From assembly GCF_002117445.1 (NCBI RefSeq), contig NZ_CP019937.1, positions 1,609,501 to 1,673,500 of the forward strand: 64,000 bases of DNA. The letters are read 5' to 3'. The notes beneath the pieces are model-generated. The model had not been told where the DNA came from, made no database searches, and was given only the letters and a program-made list of their open reading frames with translations. The position numbers were made by a program, and so were the translations under genes. Of this stretch, positions 26,148 through 35,444 are shown piece by piece; position 1 is the stretch's first letter; each line of letters begins with the position of its first letter. The stretch is from Ketogulonicigenium robustum. GTDB lineage: Bacteria; Pseudomonadota; Alphaproteobacteria; Rhodobacterales; Rhodobacteraceae.

Positions 26148-27019
26148 GGTTTGGTCGCCTTGGCATCAGCCTCGTCTTCCAATTCCTCGTCATCAACCCA
26201 CAGCCCTTCGGCACGCAGCTGGGCCTCGCGCTTCTTTTCGTACCGGCGCACCAGATAGATCGAGACTTCGTAGAGCGGGTAGACCGCCGCGAACAAGACG
26301 ATCTGACTGATGACATCGGGCGGCGTGGCAATTGCAGCCAGTATCAAAATGCCGACAATGGCATAGCGGCGCACAGCCGCCAAACCCGCCGCCGTCACGA
26401 TACCAGCGCGCCCCAACAGCGTCAGCAAGACCGGCAACTGGAAGCACAATCCGAATGCCACGATCAGCGCCATGGTCAGCGACAGATATTCTTGTGCCGA
26501 TCCTTGGAAGATAACGCTGGCGGGCGGCGCGCGGTCGGGGTCGATCACAGCGCTGCCGTCGGGCGCGAACTGCTGGAAGCCCAGGAAGAACGAATACGCC
26601 ATCGGCATGATGACATAAAACGCGAAAACCGCACCGAGGACGAACATGATCGGCGATGCGAACATGAACGGCAAAAACGCATTCTTTTCAGACTTGTAAA
26701 GGCCGGGTGCCACAAAGCGCCACAGCTGGTAGCCGATAACCGGAAACGACAGCGCCAACCCACCGAGCATCGAGATTTTGACCGCAACGAAGAAGCCTTC
26801 TTGCGGGCTGATGAAGATCAACTGGCAGTCCTGACCGCGCTTTGCAAGCTCGGTACACAGCGGGGCGGTCAGGATGTTGAACACCGGCGTCGCAAAGAAG
26901 AAGCAGAATGTCATGGCCACGACGAAGGCCAGAATGCTCCAGATCAGGCGATTGCGCAGCTCGGCCAGATGTTCGATCAGCGGGGCTGCGGAATCGTCGA
27001 TATCTTGCGGGGTGCTCAT
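26144..27019 (-). CDS. tatC: Sec-independent (Tat) translocase subunit TatC
   Basis: Polytopic core of the twin-arginine translocase that binds the RR signal. 291 residues with six membrane helices; the N-terminal [17 protein letters not shown] and the periplasmic/loop segment [17 protein letters not shown] are diagnostic. Slightly longer than E. coli TatC (258) because of an acidic-basic C-terminal tail and a longer periplasmic loop. Start overlaps the tatB stop by four bases. Confidence 0.96.
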   Translation of the reverse strand: MSTPQDIDDSAAPLIEHLAELRNRLIWSILAFVVAMTFCFFFATPVFNILTAPLCTELAKRGQDCQLIFISPQEGFFVAVKISMLGGLALSFPVIGYQLWRFVAPGLYKSEKNAFLPFMFASPIMFVLGAVFAFYVIMPMAYSFFLGFQQFAPDGSAVIDPDRAPPASVIFQGSAQEYLSLTMALIVAFGLCFQLPVLLTLLGRAGIVTAAGLAAVRRYAIVGILILAAIATPPDVISQIVLFAAVYPLYEVSIYLVRRYEKKREAQLRAEGLWVDDEELEDEADAKATKP

Positions 27020-27597
27020 TGTGGTTTCTCGCTGATTGACGCGCTTTCGGGCGCAGCCACATCTGCCACAACCGGCGCAGGCGCGACAGATGCTTCAGCG
27101 GCTGGTGTCACTGCGACAGGTGTCGACGTGACGGGCGCAGGTGCGACTGGTGGGGCGAAGGTCGGTTTCCCCACACCCGCAGCCGATGCGCTAAGGGTGT
27201 TGCGATGCATCGCGGCGGCGCCAGTATCGCGCAAGGTCTTTTCAGCCTCTGCTTTGTCGCCGGCGGCCTCATCCTCGACCGTTGTGGGCTCGACCGTTGT
27301 GGGCGAAAGCCCCGCCGCATCGCGCAGCTTTTGCGCGCCATAGGCTTTCGGGTTTTTCGCCGCGCTTACGGCTGTATTCAGCGATTGGCCCGCCGAGCGC
27401 AGCGTCTGGTTGATCTCGCTGACGCCCGAATCTTTGGCCGCATCGTTCATGGCGCGCGAAAATTCCCGCGCCATTCCCTGCGCCTTGCCGACGAAATTCC
27501 CGATGTTGCGAAACAGCACCGGCAAATCCTTGGGCCCGACGACAATCAGGGCGACGATCCCGATGACCGCCATTTCCCCCATGCCTAGTTCAAACAT
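27016..27597 (-). CDS. tatB: Tat translocase subunit TatB
   Basis: 193 residues. The N-terminal helix [26 protein letters not shown], then an amphipathic helix [18 protein letters not shown], are typical of TatB. The C-terminal 100 residues are a low-complexity Ala/Pro/Val/Thr tail, which varies widely between species. It works with TatC in binding Tat signal peptides. Confidence 0.95.
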   Translation of the reverse strand: MFELGMGEMAVIGIVALIVVGPKDLPVLFRNIGNFVGKAQGMAREFSRAMNDAAKDSGVSEINQTLRSAGQSLNTAVSAAKNPKAYGAQKLRDAAGLSPTTVEPTTVEDEAAGDKAEAEKTLRDTGAAAMHRNTLSASAAGVGKPTFAPPVAPAPVTSTPVAVTPAAEASVAPAPVVADVAAPESASISEKPQ

Positions 27598-27642
27598 GAC
27601 TTCCGCCCCGCTTCCTTATCGTAACACCAGACCTTGTTCAGA

Positions 27643-27897
27643 TCAGACCTTGTCTTTGGCCTCGGTGCTGACAGGCGTCACAACGGGCGCAACAGCGGCG
27701 TTTGCAGTCGGGGTCACATCACGCAACTCGTCAGCCGAGGATTCGAGTTCTTTTTTGCCATCATCGACGCCGCGCTTGAACGCGGTAATGCCTTTGCCGA
27801 CCTCGCCCATCAGGCTCGAGATTTTGCCCCGGCCAAACAGAACCAGGACCACAACAGCGATCAGCAGAATGCCCATCGGGCCGATATTGTTAAACAT
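27643..27897 (-). CDS. tatA: Tat translocase pore subunit TatA
   Basis: 84 residues from ATG 27897 (GGAGA ribosome site). The single helix IGPMGILLIAVVVLVLFGRGKISSL carries the FG hinge, followed by the amphipathic GEVGKGITAFKRG helix and a short acidic tail. The longer reading to 27945 adds a non-conserved basic segment and is rejected. First gene of tatA-tatB-tatC-DUF815. Confidence 0.95.
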   Translation of the reverse strand: MFNNIGPMGILLIAVVVLVLFGRGKISSLMGEVGKGITAFKRGVDDGKKELESSADELRDVTPTANAAVAPVVTPVSTEAKDKV

Positions 27898-28029
27898 GTC
27901 ATTCTCCGCAGCAACCCGGCGCCGCAGCGCTCGGTGTAAATCCATGAGTCGTTTTGCACATGAAACGGCGGCACAGCCAAGCAGCCGCGCTGGGTTTGCA
28001 ACGATTTTCGGCGGTTGCGCCTCTGCGCT

Positions 28030-28058
28030 TTGACAAAAACATGTCAGTATATTAGACT
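28030..28058 (+). promoter_or_regulatory. Promoter with internal inverted repeat, YafY-like gene
   Basis: A consensus TTGACA (28030-28035), 17 bases, then TAGACT (28053-28058). The predicted start of RNA (about 28065) is next to the ATG at 28066, so the message would be leaderless or nearly so. The -35 box forms one arm of the inverted repeat TGACA-N6-TGTCA (28031-28046), a likely site for an autoregulator or repressor. Confidence 0.55.
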
Positions 28059-28065
28059 GCAGCGT

Positions 28066-28752
28066 ATGGAGTCCCCCAAGAACGAACGCCTGTTTGCCAT
28101 TTTGCAGCGCCTGCGCACCTTGGCGCCCGCTGCGCCTGCCGTGACCGCACAGGCTCTGGCCACCGAAAACAGGGTCACCCTGCGCACGATTTACCGCGAT
28201 ATCGCTGCGCTGATCGCGTCAGGCGTGCCGGTGCGTGGCACGCCCGGGCAAGGCTATCGCGTTGATTCGGGCCATGTGACACTGCCGCCCATGAACCTCA
28301 GCCTTGCCGAGGTCGAAGCCCTGCATATCGGCCTGACGATTCTGGGCGAGGCCGACGACCCCGCCCTTCGCAGCGCAGCGCGGGGGCTATCTGCAAAAAT
28401 CGATGCCGCGCTGGCGGCAGATCTGCGGGATGCAGACCGTGGCTGGGCCTTGGCAGGGCCCGGTATCACCGCGCCGGTCGCTGGCGACGCCCCCGATGCC
28501 GCGCGCGGCTTTCACGACCTTCCGCTGCTGCGCAGCGCCATCGCGCGCCGCCAGAAAGTCGCGATCACCACCGCCGCAGCGTCCCCCCCTGCTATCGTCC
28601 GCCCGCTGCGCATCGACTATTGGGGCCGCATCTGGACGCTGACGTGTTGGAGCGAAACCGAAGCCCGTCAGATCAACCTGCGCACCGACCATATCTTAAC
28701 GATACGCATTCTGCCGCAGCTGTTCTCGCCCGAGAACACGCCAATAACTTAG
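28066..28752 (+). CDS. YafY/DeoR-type HTH transcriptional regulator
   Basis: 228 residues. An N-terminal winged helix (residues about 6-68; helix-turn-helix ATENRVTLRTIYRDIAALIASGVPV) precedes a WYL-like ligand domain ending near IDYWGRIWTLTCWSETEARQINLRTDHI. Such regulators bind a small ligand or nucleic-acid signal. The gene starts 3-8 bases after the predicted transcription start, and an inverted repeat overlaps the promoter, consistent with self-control. Its target is unknown; it is divergent from tatA, 169 bases away. Confidence 0.85.
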   Translation: MESPKNERLFAILQRLRTLAPAAPAVTAQALATENRVTLRTIYRDIAALIASGVPVRGTPGQGYRVDSGHVTLPPMNLSLAEVEALHIGLTILGEADDPALRSAARGLSAKIDAALAADLRDADRGWALAGPGITAPVAGDAPDAARGFHDLPLLRSAIARRQKVAITTAAASPPAIVRPLRIDYWGRIWTLTCWSETEARQINLRTDHILTIRILPQLFSPENTPIT

Positions 28753-28885
28753 CTAAATACAATGCAAACTATGGAATACATATTAATGCCTCTGAAAAAT
28801 CATTAACATAGCAGCCCTACACGCTTGACTTGTGTCCCGCCCGTGGGCCTATTCGGTGTAGTATTGTTTGCGGTGATTCAAAGGT

Positions 28886-29776
28886 ATGGAAATGGAATTC
28901 GGATCGTCGGATCTGTTTTGCCAGTCTTTCATGGTTTTCAGCGGCAATGATTTTATCGCCACCGACGGGGTGGCCGAGGGCGACCCCCTGATCTTTGGTG
29001 AAGATCTTCTCGTCGACGATTATTATACCCTACAACCCGATGCGCTTCCGAACCGCCTTAGCATTGCGCAAAACGCGGGTGCGGCGCTGGTCGTCGGGCC
29101 GGATTCGGGCACCGGCACCGCAGGTAACACCGTGCATGTCGATAGCCACCTTCTGCTGATCGACCGCTTGGGCAACACCCTCGAGGCGCTGCTGTTGGTC
29201 GAGGAATTGGGCGGGCTGGCCGTAGCGATCCACCTTCTGCCGTTGGGGGCATTGCAGCCCAAGGTCGAATACCGCCTGTCGGGGATTCGCCAGCAGGGCA
29301 CGCGGCACCGGCTGGCACAAGTGCCGCTGCTGCAATTTCCACTGGGAACCCGCGTTGCGACCGCCGACAACATTCTGCGCACTGTCGAAGACATCAAGAC
29401 GGGCGACCGCATTCTGGCCGAGGATGGTCGCAAAATGACCGTGCATTGGGTCGGCGCGACCCCGCTGTTGTCATCGCGTGCGATGGCGCCTGTGATGGTG
29501 GATGCGGGCCGGTTTGGGAATGAAAAAGCGCTGCTTCTGTCGCCCCGCCACCGCGTGCTGGGGCAATTGCTGCGCAACAAAATGGGGCAAGATGGCATTC
29601 GCCAGATCGAACCCAAGCTGATGACCTATGTGCAGATGGTCGTTGTTGATCCGCAAGCGGTGCGGATCGATGGCGCGAGTGCAGATTGCCTGTTTATCGG
29701 CCACCCTGCCCGCAGCGCTGCCAATGCGCAGCACCCCGTGCCGCAGCAAGCCGCCGCCCAGCATAACTGGCGCTAG
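28886..29776 (+). CDS. Hint-domain protein lacking the catalytic cysteine
   Basis: 296 residues. The C-terminal half has the Hint_2 pattern: LGTRVATADNILRTVEDIKTGDRI, then VHWVGATPL and ALLLSPRHRVLG. In active Hint domains a Cys stands just before this start (CFxxGT); here it is replaced by Gln (QFPLGT), so self-cleavage is unlikely. The first 145 residues have no recognisable family: acidic, with the DGVAEGDPLIFGEDLLVDDYY segment. No signal peptide is evident. Function unknown; the gene stands between the regulator and prfC. Confidence 0.75.
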   Translation: MEMEFGSSDLFCQSFMVFSGNDFIATDGVAEGDPLIFGEDLLVDDYYTLQPDALPNRLSIAQNAGAALVVGPDSGTGTAGNTVHVDSHLLLIDRLGNTLEALLLVEELGGLAVAIHLLPLGALQPKVEYRLSGIRQQGTRHRLAQVPLLQFPLGTRVATADNILRTVEDIKTGDRILAEDGRKMTVHWVGATPLLSSRAMAPVMVDAGRFGNEKALLLSPRHRVLGQLLRNKMGQDGIRQIEPKLMTYVQMVVVDPQAVRIDGASADCLFIGHPARSAANAQHPVPQQAAAQHNWR

Positions 29777-29840
29777 ATTACTGACGCCAGCTGCGCGCGG
29801 ATTTCTTGCCGTAGCTGCACGGATCGCCTATAGCCGCGCC

Positions 29841-31442
29841 ATGCAAAACCAGACCTCGCCCCTCCCCGCCGAAATCGCCCGCCGTCGCACCTTCGCGATC
29901 ATCGCGCACCCTGACGCGGGTAAAACGACACTGACCGAAAAATTCCTGCTGTTTGGTGGCGCCATCCAGATGGCCGGTCAGGTGCGCGCCAAGGGCGAGG
30001 CACGCCGGACGCGGTCCGACTTCATGAAGATGGAACAAGATCGCGGGATCTCGGTGTCGGCCTCGGCGATGTCGTTTGATTTCGGACAGTTCCGCTTCAA
30101 CCTTGTCGACACCCCCGGCCACAGCGACTTTTCCGAAGATACCTACCGCACGCTGACCGCGGTGGATGCGGCGGTGATGGTCATCGACGGGGCGAAGGGC
30201 GTGGAAAGCCAAACGCGCAAGCTGTTCGAGGTCTGCCGCCTGCGCGACCTGCCGATCCTGACATTCTGTAACAAGATGGACCGCGAGGCCCGCGACACGT
30301 TCGAGATCATCGACGAGATCCAGGAAAATCTGGCCATCGACGTGGCCCCTGCCAGCTGGCCAATCGGATCGGGCCGCGACTTTTTGGGTTGCTACGACCT
30401 ACTGCATGACCGGCTGGAGCTAATGGACCGCGCCGACCGCAACCGCGTCGCCGAGACAGTCTCGATCAGCGGGTTGGACGACCCCAAGCTGGCCGAACAC
30501 ATCCCCGCCGACATGCTGCAAAAGCTGCGCGAAGAGATTGAGATGGCGCGCGAACTGCTACCCGCCTTCGACCGCGAGCGTTTCCTTGAGGGGTCGATGA
30601 CGCCGATCTGGTTTGGCTCGGCCATCAACTCGTTCGGCGTCAAGGAATTGATGACCGGCATCGGCGAATTTGGCCCCGAGCCTGAGCCGCAAAAAGCGGC
30701 CGAGCGCACCGTATCGGCGGCGGAAACCAAGGTGACGGGTTTTGTCTTCAAGGTGCAGGCAAATATGGACGCGCGCCACCGCGACCGCGTCGCATTCATC
30801 CGGCTTGCCTCGGGCCACTTTGAACGCGGGATGAAACTGGTGCATGTGCGGTCGAGAAAGCCGATGGCCGTGACTAACCCCGTGCTGTTTTTGGCCGCCG
30901 ACCGCGAGCTGGCCGAAGAAGCTTGGGCCGGCGACATCATCGGCATCCCGAACCACGGCCAGCTGCGTATCGGCGATGCCCTGACCGAGGGAGAGACCCT
31001 GCACTTCACCGGCATCCCCAGCTTCGCCCCCGAATTGTTGCAAAACATCCGCGCGGGTGACCCGATGAAGGCCAAGCATCTGGAAAAAGCCCTGATGCAA
31101 TTCGCCGAAGAAGGCGCGGCCAAGGTGTTCAAGCCGATGATCGGGTCGGGCTTTATCGTCGGCGTCGTCGGTGCCCTGCAGTTCGAGGTGCTAGCCAGCC
31201 GGATCGAGGTGGAATACGGCCTGCCCGTGCGGCTGGAAAGCTCGCAATTCACCTCGGCCCGCTGGGTGTCGGGCGAAAAAGATGCGGTCGAGGCTTTCGT
31301 ATCGGCGAACAAACAGCACATCGCCACCGACAACGATGGCGATCTGGTCTACCTGACCCGCCTGCAGTGGGACATCGATCGCGTGGCCCGCGACTACCCC
31401 AAGATTGCGCTGACCGCGACCAAGGAGATGATGGTCTCGTAA
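29841..31442 (+). CDS. prfC: Peptide chain release factor 3
   Basis: GTPase that recycles RF1/RF2 after termination. 533 residues; G1 AHPDAGKTT at about 20-28, G3 DTPGHSDF near 91, G4 NKMD near 145, and a C-terminal half without EF-G-type ribosome-contact domain IV, as in RF3. Start ATG 29841 gives MQNQTSPLPAEIARRRTFAII; the frame also stays open far upstream through the neighbouring gene, which is a shadow. Confidence 0.96.
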   Translation: MQNQTSPLPAEIARRRTFAIIAHPDAGKTTLTEKFLLFGGAIQMAGQVRAKGEARRTRSDFMKMEQDRGISVSASAMSFDFGQFRFNLVDTPGHSDFSEDTYRTLTAVDAAVMVIDGAKGVESQTRKLFEVCRLRDLPILTFCNKMDREARDTFEIIDEIQENLAIDVAPASWPIGSGRDFLGCYDLLHDRLELMDRADRNRVAETVSISGLDDPKLAEHIPADMLQKLREEIEMARELLPAFDRERFLEGSMTPIWFGSAINSFGVKELMTGIGEFGPEPEPQKAAERTVSAAETKVTGFVFKVQANMDARHRDRVAFIRLASGHFERGMKLVHVRSRKPMAVTNPVLFLAADRELAEEAWAGDIIGIPNHGQLRIGDALTEGETLHFTGIPSFAPELLQNIRAGDPMKAKHLEKALMQFAEEGAAKVFKPMIGSGFIVGVVGALQFEVLASRIEVEYGLPVRLESSQFTSARWVSGEKDAVEAFVSANKQHIATDNDGDLVYLTRLQWDIDRVARDYPKIALTATKEMMVS

Positions 31443-31460
31443 GCCGAACAGTGGCTGGGG

Positions 31461-32246
31461 TTAGTCAAGCAGCCCCAGCGCCGTGCGCGAACTCAGGGTG
31501 ATGGCGGCCGTGCAGGCCTCCTCGCCCAGATCGCCAGCCTCGCAGGTCTGCCACTGGTTGATCAGCACGTTGCCTAAGCCATCACACGCGTTTCCGGTCA
31601 CCTCGTAACGCCGCACGCGGGTTTGCCCTGCGGCCACGTCGCCCAATTCAAACATCGTCATCTTGGCAACGCCGCCGTTCGGGTCGAACAGAACGGTCTC
31701 GGCCATCATACCTGCGATCGGCTGCGACAGGCCATTGCGGGTGACGAACGTCAGGCGGCAACTCCCCTCGAACGACTCAAGGCGGTTCAGTTCGATCGCG
31801 ACTTGGCCTTCGGTCACCTCGTTCGTGCTGATGCGGCTGGTCACATCAAGATTTTGTGCGCAGGCGCTGGGGTCAAGGCCGACAGCCTCGCACGTCAGGG
31901 TACGGTTGACGACCACCTGCCCCACATCATCGCAGCTACGCCCGCGCAGATCGAATTGCCGCACGCGGACCGCGCCTTTGTTCAATTCGGTGAACTCCAG
32001 CAGCGTGAACTGGGCTGCCTCGCCTGCCTTGTCGAACACCACAGCCTCGAAGCTCAGCTTGTATAGGTTCTCGTCCAGCCCGTTTGTGGCCAAAAACGAC
32101 ACGCGGCAGGCGCCGTCCACGTCCTCTTTGGCGTTTGCCTCGATTCCAAGGCGGCCGGGCACTACTTGCTGCGCGCCCGCAGCACTTGCCCCCATCGCCA
32201 AGGACAAGGCGGCAATCAAAGGCGAAATCTGGCGAAAGAAGGTCAT
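31461..32246 (-). CDS. Secreted protein of two tandem Cys-rich repeats, function unknown
   Basis: 261 residues. An N-terminal signal peptide (about 1-26, ending AAGA) is followed by two copies of one domain of roughly 110 residues: copy 1 from GACRVSFLATNGL to ACAQNLDVTSR, copy 2 from GSCRLTFVTRNGL to ACTAAITLSSR. Both copies share the cysteines in the same order (G-C-R, C-D, TCEA, and AC near the end), so two disulfides per domain are likely. The copies are clearly diverged, so the duplication is old. No known family is recognised. ATG 32246 is chosen over a TTG at 32252. It is convergent with prfC and divergent from hmuS. Confidence 0.7.
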   Translation of the reverse strand: MTFFRQISPLIAALSLAMGASAAGAQQVVPGRLGIEANAKEDVDGACRVSFLATNGLDENLYKLSFEAVVFDKAGEAAQFTLLEFTELNKGAVRVRQFDLRGRSCDDVGQVVVNRTLTCEAVGLDPSACAQNLDVTSRISTNEVTEGQVAIELNRLESFEGSCRLTFVTRNGLSQPIAGMMAETVLFDPNGGVAKMTMFELGDVAAGQTRVRRYEVTGNACDGLGNVLINQWQTCEAGDLGEEACTAAITLSSRTALGLLD

Positions 32247-32460
32247 GTCCAATCCAGTCTACATGCTGTTATACAGGCCGTGTTACGCGGGGGCGCATGG
32301 GTGGGGCGCAGGATGCACCTGCTCGCTTGCCTCTGCTGCTTTCTCCGAGTAAATTAATCAAGATTGCCGTTCAAGAGGGACGGCGAACCACCAGCCACGC
32401 AACCGCCCTTTCAGGTGCGGCGCGCAGCCAGATATGCCAGCTTTAACCAACAGGTGCATC

Positions 32461-33522
32461 ATGGCTGATTCCCTAGCCCCCATCCCCAGCCCGGCCGAAA
32501 TCCGCCAAGCGCGCGCCGATAACCCCAAGGCCCGCGACCGCGACCTGGCCGACAGCCTTGGCATTACCGAGGCAGATCTGGTCGCCGCATATGTCGGCCA
32601 CGGGGTCACGCGCATCAACGCCCACCCCGACCAGCTGATGCCACTGATCCCCGCCTTGGGCGAGGTCATGGCCCTGACGCGCAACGACGCATGCGTGCAC
32701 GAGAAAGTCGGCACCTACACCGACTATCACGCCAACCCCCATGCCGGCAGCGTGCTGAACCCCGATATCGACCTGCGCACCTTCCCCAAATACTGGGTGC
32801 ACGGCTTTGTCGTCGAAAAGACCACCGATACCGGCACGCGCCGCAGCATTCAGGTGTTCGATCAGGCCGGCGATGCCGTCCACAAAATCTGGATGCGCGA
32901 AAATTCAGATCTGGCCGCATTTGAAGCCCTGAAAGACGCGCTGCGCCTGCCCGAGCAAGACTCAACGCTGGTACTGGAGCCGCGCCCTGCGACAGAAGCC
33001 GCCAAAGTCGACGCCAGCAAGGCCGACGAGTTGCGCACCGAATGGGCCGCGATGACCGACACGCACCAGTTCCTGCGTATGGTCGGCCGCCTGGGTATGA
33101 ACCGCTTGGGGGCCTACCGCACCGTCGGCGCACCCCATGCCCGCCTGCTGGACAAAACCGCCTTCCAAACCATGCTGGAAGGCGTCGTCGCGCAAGAGCT
33201 AGGCATTATGATTTTCGTCGGCAACCGCGGGATGATCCAGATCCACACCGGCCCGATCTTCAAGCTGATGCCGATGGGCCCGTGGCAGAACATCATGGAC
33301 CCCGGTTTCAATCTGCACCTGCGCGCCGACAAAATCGCCGAGGTCTGGGCCGTCGACAAGCCGACCAGCCGTGGCCGCGCAGTCTCGGTCGAGGCGTTTG
33401 ATGAGGACGGCGGCCTGATCTTGCAGATCTTCGGCCTGCAAAAACCCGGCGCCGAATTCCGCGACCGCTGGAATGCGCTGGTCGAGGCGCTACCGTCGGC
33501 CCAAGTGGAAGAGGTAGCCTGA
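32461..33522 (+). CDS. hmuS: Haem-degrading factor / haem-binding protein HmuS
   Basis: 353 residues of the HemS/ChuS family, which accepts imported haem in the cytoplasm and in several species releases its iron. The duplicated family domain is visible: HEKVGTY...RSIQVFDQAGDAVHKI in the first half and FVGNRGMIQIHTGPIFKL, MDPGFNLHLR in the second. ATG 32461 has an AGG ribosome site. First gene of hmuSTUV; the ABC importer genes follow at 2 to -3 base spacing. The outer-membrane receptor and TonB are not in the window. Confidence 0.93.
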   Translation: MADSLAPIPSPAEIRQARADNPKARDRDLADSLGITEADLVAAYVGHGVTRINAHPDQLMPLIPALGEVMALTRNDACVHEKVGTYTDYHANPHAGSVLNPDIDLRTFPKYWVHGFVVEKTTDTGTRRSIQVFDQAGDAVHKIWMRENSDLAAFEALKDALRLPEQDSTLVLEPRPATEAAKVDASKADELRTEWAAMTDTHQFLRMVGRLGMNRLGAYRTVGAPHARLLDKTAFQTMLEGVVAQELGIMIFVGNRGMIQIHTGPIFKLMPMGPWQNIMDPGFNLHLRADKIAEVWAVDKPTSRGRAVSVEAFDEDGGLILQIFGLQKPGAEFRDRWNALVEALPSAQVEEVA

Positions 33523-33523
33523 T

Positions 33524-34369
33524 ATGAAACGCGTCCTTCTTACATCGTCCCTTGCGCTGGCGCTGTTTGCCAGCGCCGCCAGCGCGCAAGACCGTATCTT
33601 GTCGCTCGGCTCCTCGACCACCGAGATCTTGTTTGCGATTGGTGCGGGCGACAAGGTTGTCGCGCGGGACTCGACCTCGACCTATCCGGCCGAAGTCGAA
33701 TCGCTGCCTGATATCGGCTATCTGCGCGCGCTCTCGCCCGAGGGGGTTTTGTCGGTGAACGCCGACATGATCATCGCCGAACATGATGCGGGCCCGGTGG
33801 AAACGATTGATGTACTGAAGGCCGCGTCTATCCCGTGGATCAGCCTGCCCGCAGGCTGGTCTGCCGAACAGATTGTCGCCAACATCCGCACGGTCGGTGA
33901 AGCGAGCCACCACGTCGCAGAAGCCGAGGCACTGGCAACCGAAGTCGAGGCCCAACTGGCAGCCGCCGCAACCGCCGCCGCATCTGTTCCAGCCACGGCC
34001 CGCAAACGGGTGATGTTCATCATCTCGACCCAGGGCGGCCGTGTGATGGCGGCTGGGCAGAACACCGGCGGCGATACAATCATTGGCATGGCCGGTGCGG
34101 TGAACGCCATTCAGGGCGTCGACGGTTACAAACCCCTGACCGACGAGGCGATTGCAACCGCCGCGCCCGACGTCATCTTGATGATGGACCGTGGCCACGA
34201 TCTGGATGCCGCAAATTCCGACCTGTTCGCGATCGCCCCGTTGGCGGCAACGCCTGCGGGCCAAAATCAGGCCGTAATCCGCATGGATGGCGCTTATCTG
34301 CTGGGCTTCGGCCCGCGTGCCGGCGCAGCTGCGCTGGAATTGCACAACACGCTGTACGGCGGGAACTAA
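33524..34369 (+). CDS. hmuT: Haem ABC transporter substrate-binding protein HmuT
   Basis: 281-residue periplasmic protein with a signal peptide (residues 1-22, cut near ASA). The body starts RILSLGSSTTEILFAIGAGDKVV and contains PDIGYLRALSPEGVLSVNADMIIAEHDAGP, typical of class III (FecB/HmuT) haem binders. Delivers haem to HmuUV. Confidence 0.94.
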   Translation: MKRVLLTSSLALALFASAASAQDRILSLGSSTTEILFAIGAGDKVVARDSTSTYPAEVESLPDIGYLRALSPEGVLSVNADMIIAEHDAGPVETIDVLKAASIPWISLPAGWSAEQIVANIRTVGEASHHVAEAEALATEVEAQLAAAATAAASVPATARKRVMFIISTQGGRVMAAGQNTGGDTIIGMAGAVNAIQGVDGYKPLTDEAIATAAPDVILMMDRGHDLDAANSDLFAIAPLAATPAGQNQAVIRMDGAYLLGFGPRAGAAALELHNTLYGGN

Positions 34370-34373
34370 ACCG

Positions 34374-35444
34374 ATGTCGATGGCCCTTTCACACGCAGGC
34401 GGCGACGTCGACCTGCGGGAACTGCGCGCAAAACGCCTGACCATCTTGCTGGCGGTCGCCCTTGTCATCACCTGCGCGCTTTCGGTGCTGTTTGGGGCAT
34501 CGGGGACCTCTGCGATCAAGGTTCTTGGGCAATGGCTGCGCGGCGAGGATATCACCCTCGTCGACCGCATCGTTCTGCTGCAAGTGCGCATCCCTCGCAT
34601 GGTGCTGGGCGTGCTGGTCGGGGCAAGCTTGGCGGTTTCGGGCGCGGTTATGCAGGGCCTGTTCCGCAACCCGCTGGCCGACCCCGGCTTGGTTGGGGTC
34701 AGCGCGGGGGCGAGCCTTGGGGCCATCGTCGCTATCGTTCTGGGGGGCTTTCTGCCCGCCGCATTCGCCGCCATGATCGGCAGCTGGCTGGTGCCAGCCG
34801 CCGCGTTCTTGGGCGGCTGGGGCGCCACCATGGCGCTGTATATGGTCGCCACGCGGCAGGGGCGCACGTCGATTGCCACCATGCTGCTGGCGGGTATTGC
34901 GCTCGGTGCGCTGACAGGCGCGCTGTCGGGCATCATGATTTACCGCGCCAACGACAACCAGCTGCGCGACCTGACCTTTTGGGGCATGGGGTCGTTGGCG
35001 GGCGCAAACTGGCCGAAAGTCATCACGGCCGCACCGCTGATTGTCATTGCGCTGGCGGTCGCGCCCTTCTTGGGCCGGTCGTTGAACGCGCTGGCCTTGG
35101 GCGAGGCAGCCGCCGCGCATATGGGCATTCCGGTGCAACGCATGAAGTCGATCGCAATTCTAACAGTCGCTGGCGCGACCGGCGCTGCAGTAGCGGTATC
35201 TGGCGGCATCGGGTTCATCGGCATCGTCGTGCCGCACCTGCTGCGCCTTGCAGCGGGGCCGGACCACCGGCACCTGTTGGTTAACGCGGGCTTGTTGGGC
35301 GCGATCGTCCTGTTGCTGGCCGACATGATCAGCCGCACCATCGTCGCACCGGCCGAGCTGCCCATCGGCATCGTCACTGCCGTCATCGGCGGCCCCGTAT
35401 TCTTGTGGGTTCTTCTGAAGCAACGCGGGATCATCGACCTATGA
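34374..35444 (+). CDS. hmuU: Haem ABC transporter permease HmuU (FecCD family)
   Basis: 356 residues, about nine to ten membrane helices. FecCD signatures VRIPRMVLGVLVGASLAVSGAVMQ, NPLADPGLVGVSAGASLG and PHLLRLAAGPDHR are present. ATG 34374 is used (34380 is a second ATG). Last codons overlap the hmuV ATG (ATGA). Confidence 0.94.
   Translation: MSMALSHAGGDVDLRELRAKRLTILLAVALVITCALSVLFGASGTSAIKVLGQWLRGEDITLVDRIVLLQVRIPRMVLGVLVGASLAVSGAVMQGLFRNPLADPGLVGVSAGASLGAIVAIVLGGFLPAAFAAMIGSWLVPAAAFLGGWGATMALYMVATRQGRTSIATMLLAGIALGALTGALSGIMIYRANDNQLRDLTFWGMGSLAGANWPKVITAAPLIVIALAVAPFLGRSLNALALGEAAAAHMGIPVQRMKSIAILTVAGATGAAVAVSGGIGFIGIVVPHLLRLAAGPDHRHLLVNAGLLGAIVLLLADMISRTIVAPAELPIGIVTAVIGGPVFLWVLLKQRGIIDL

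Noticed and set aside
33308-34936. 542-codon open frame on the minus strand opposite hmuT/hmuU
   Set aside because: Antisense shadow of two well-supported haem transport genes; composition is GC-driven and no domain is recognisable.
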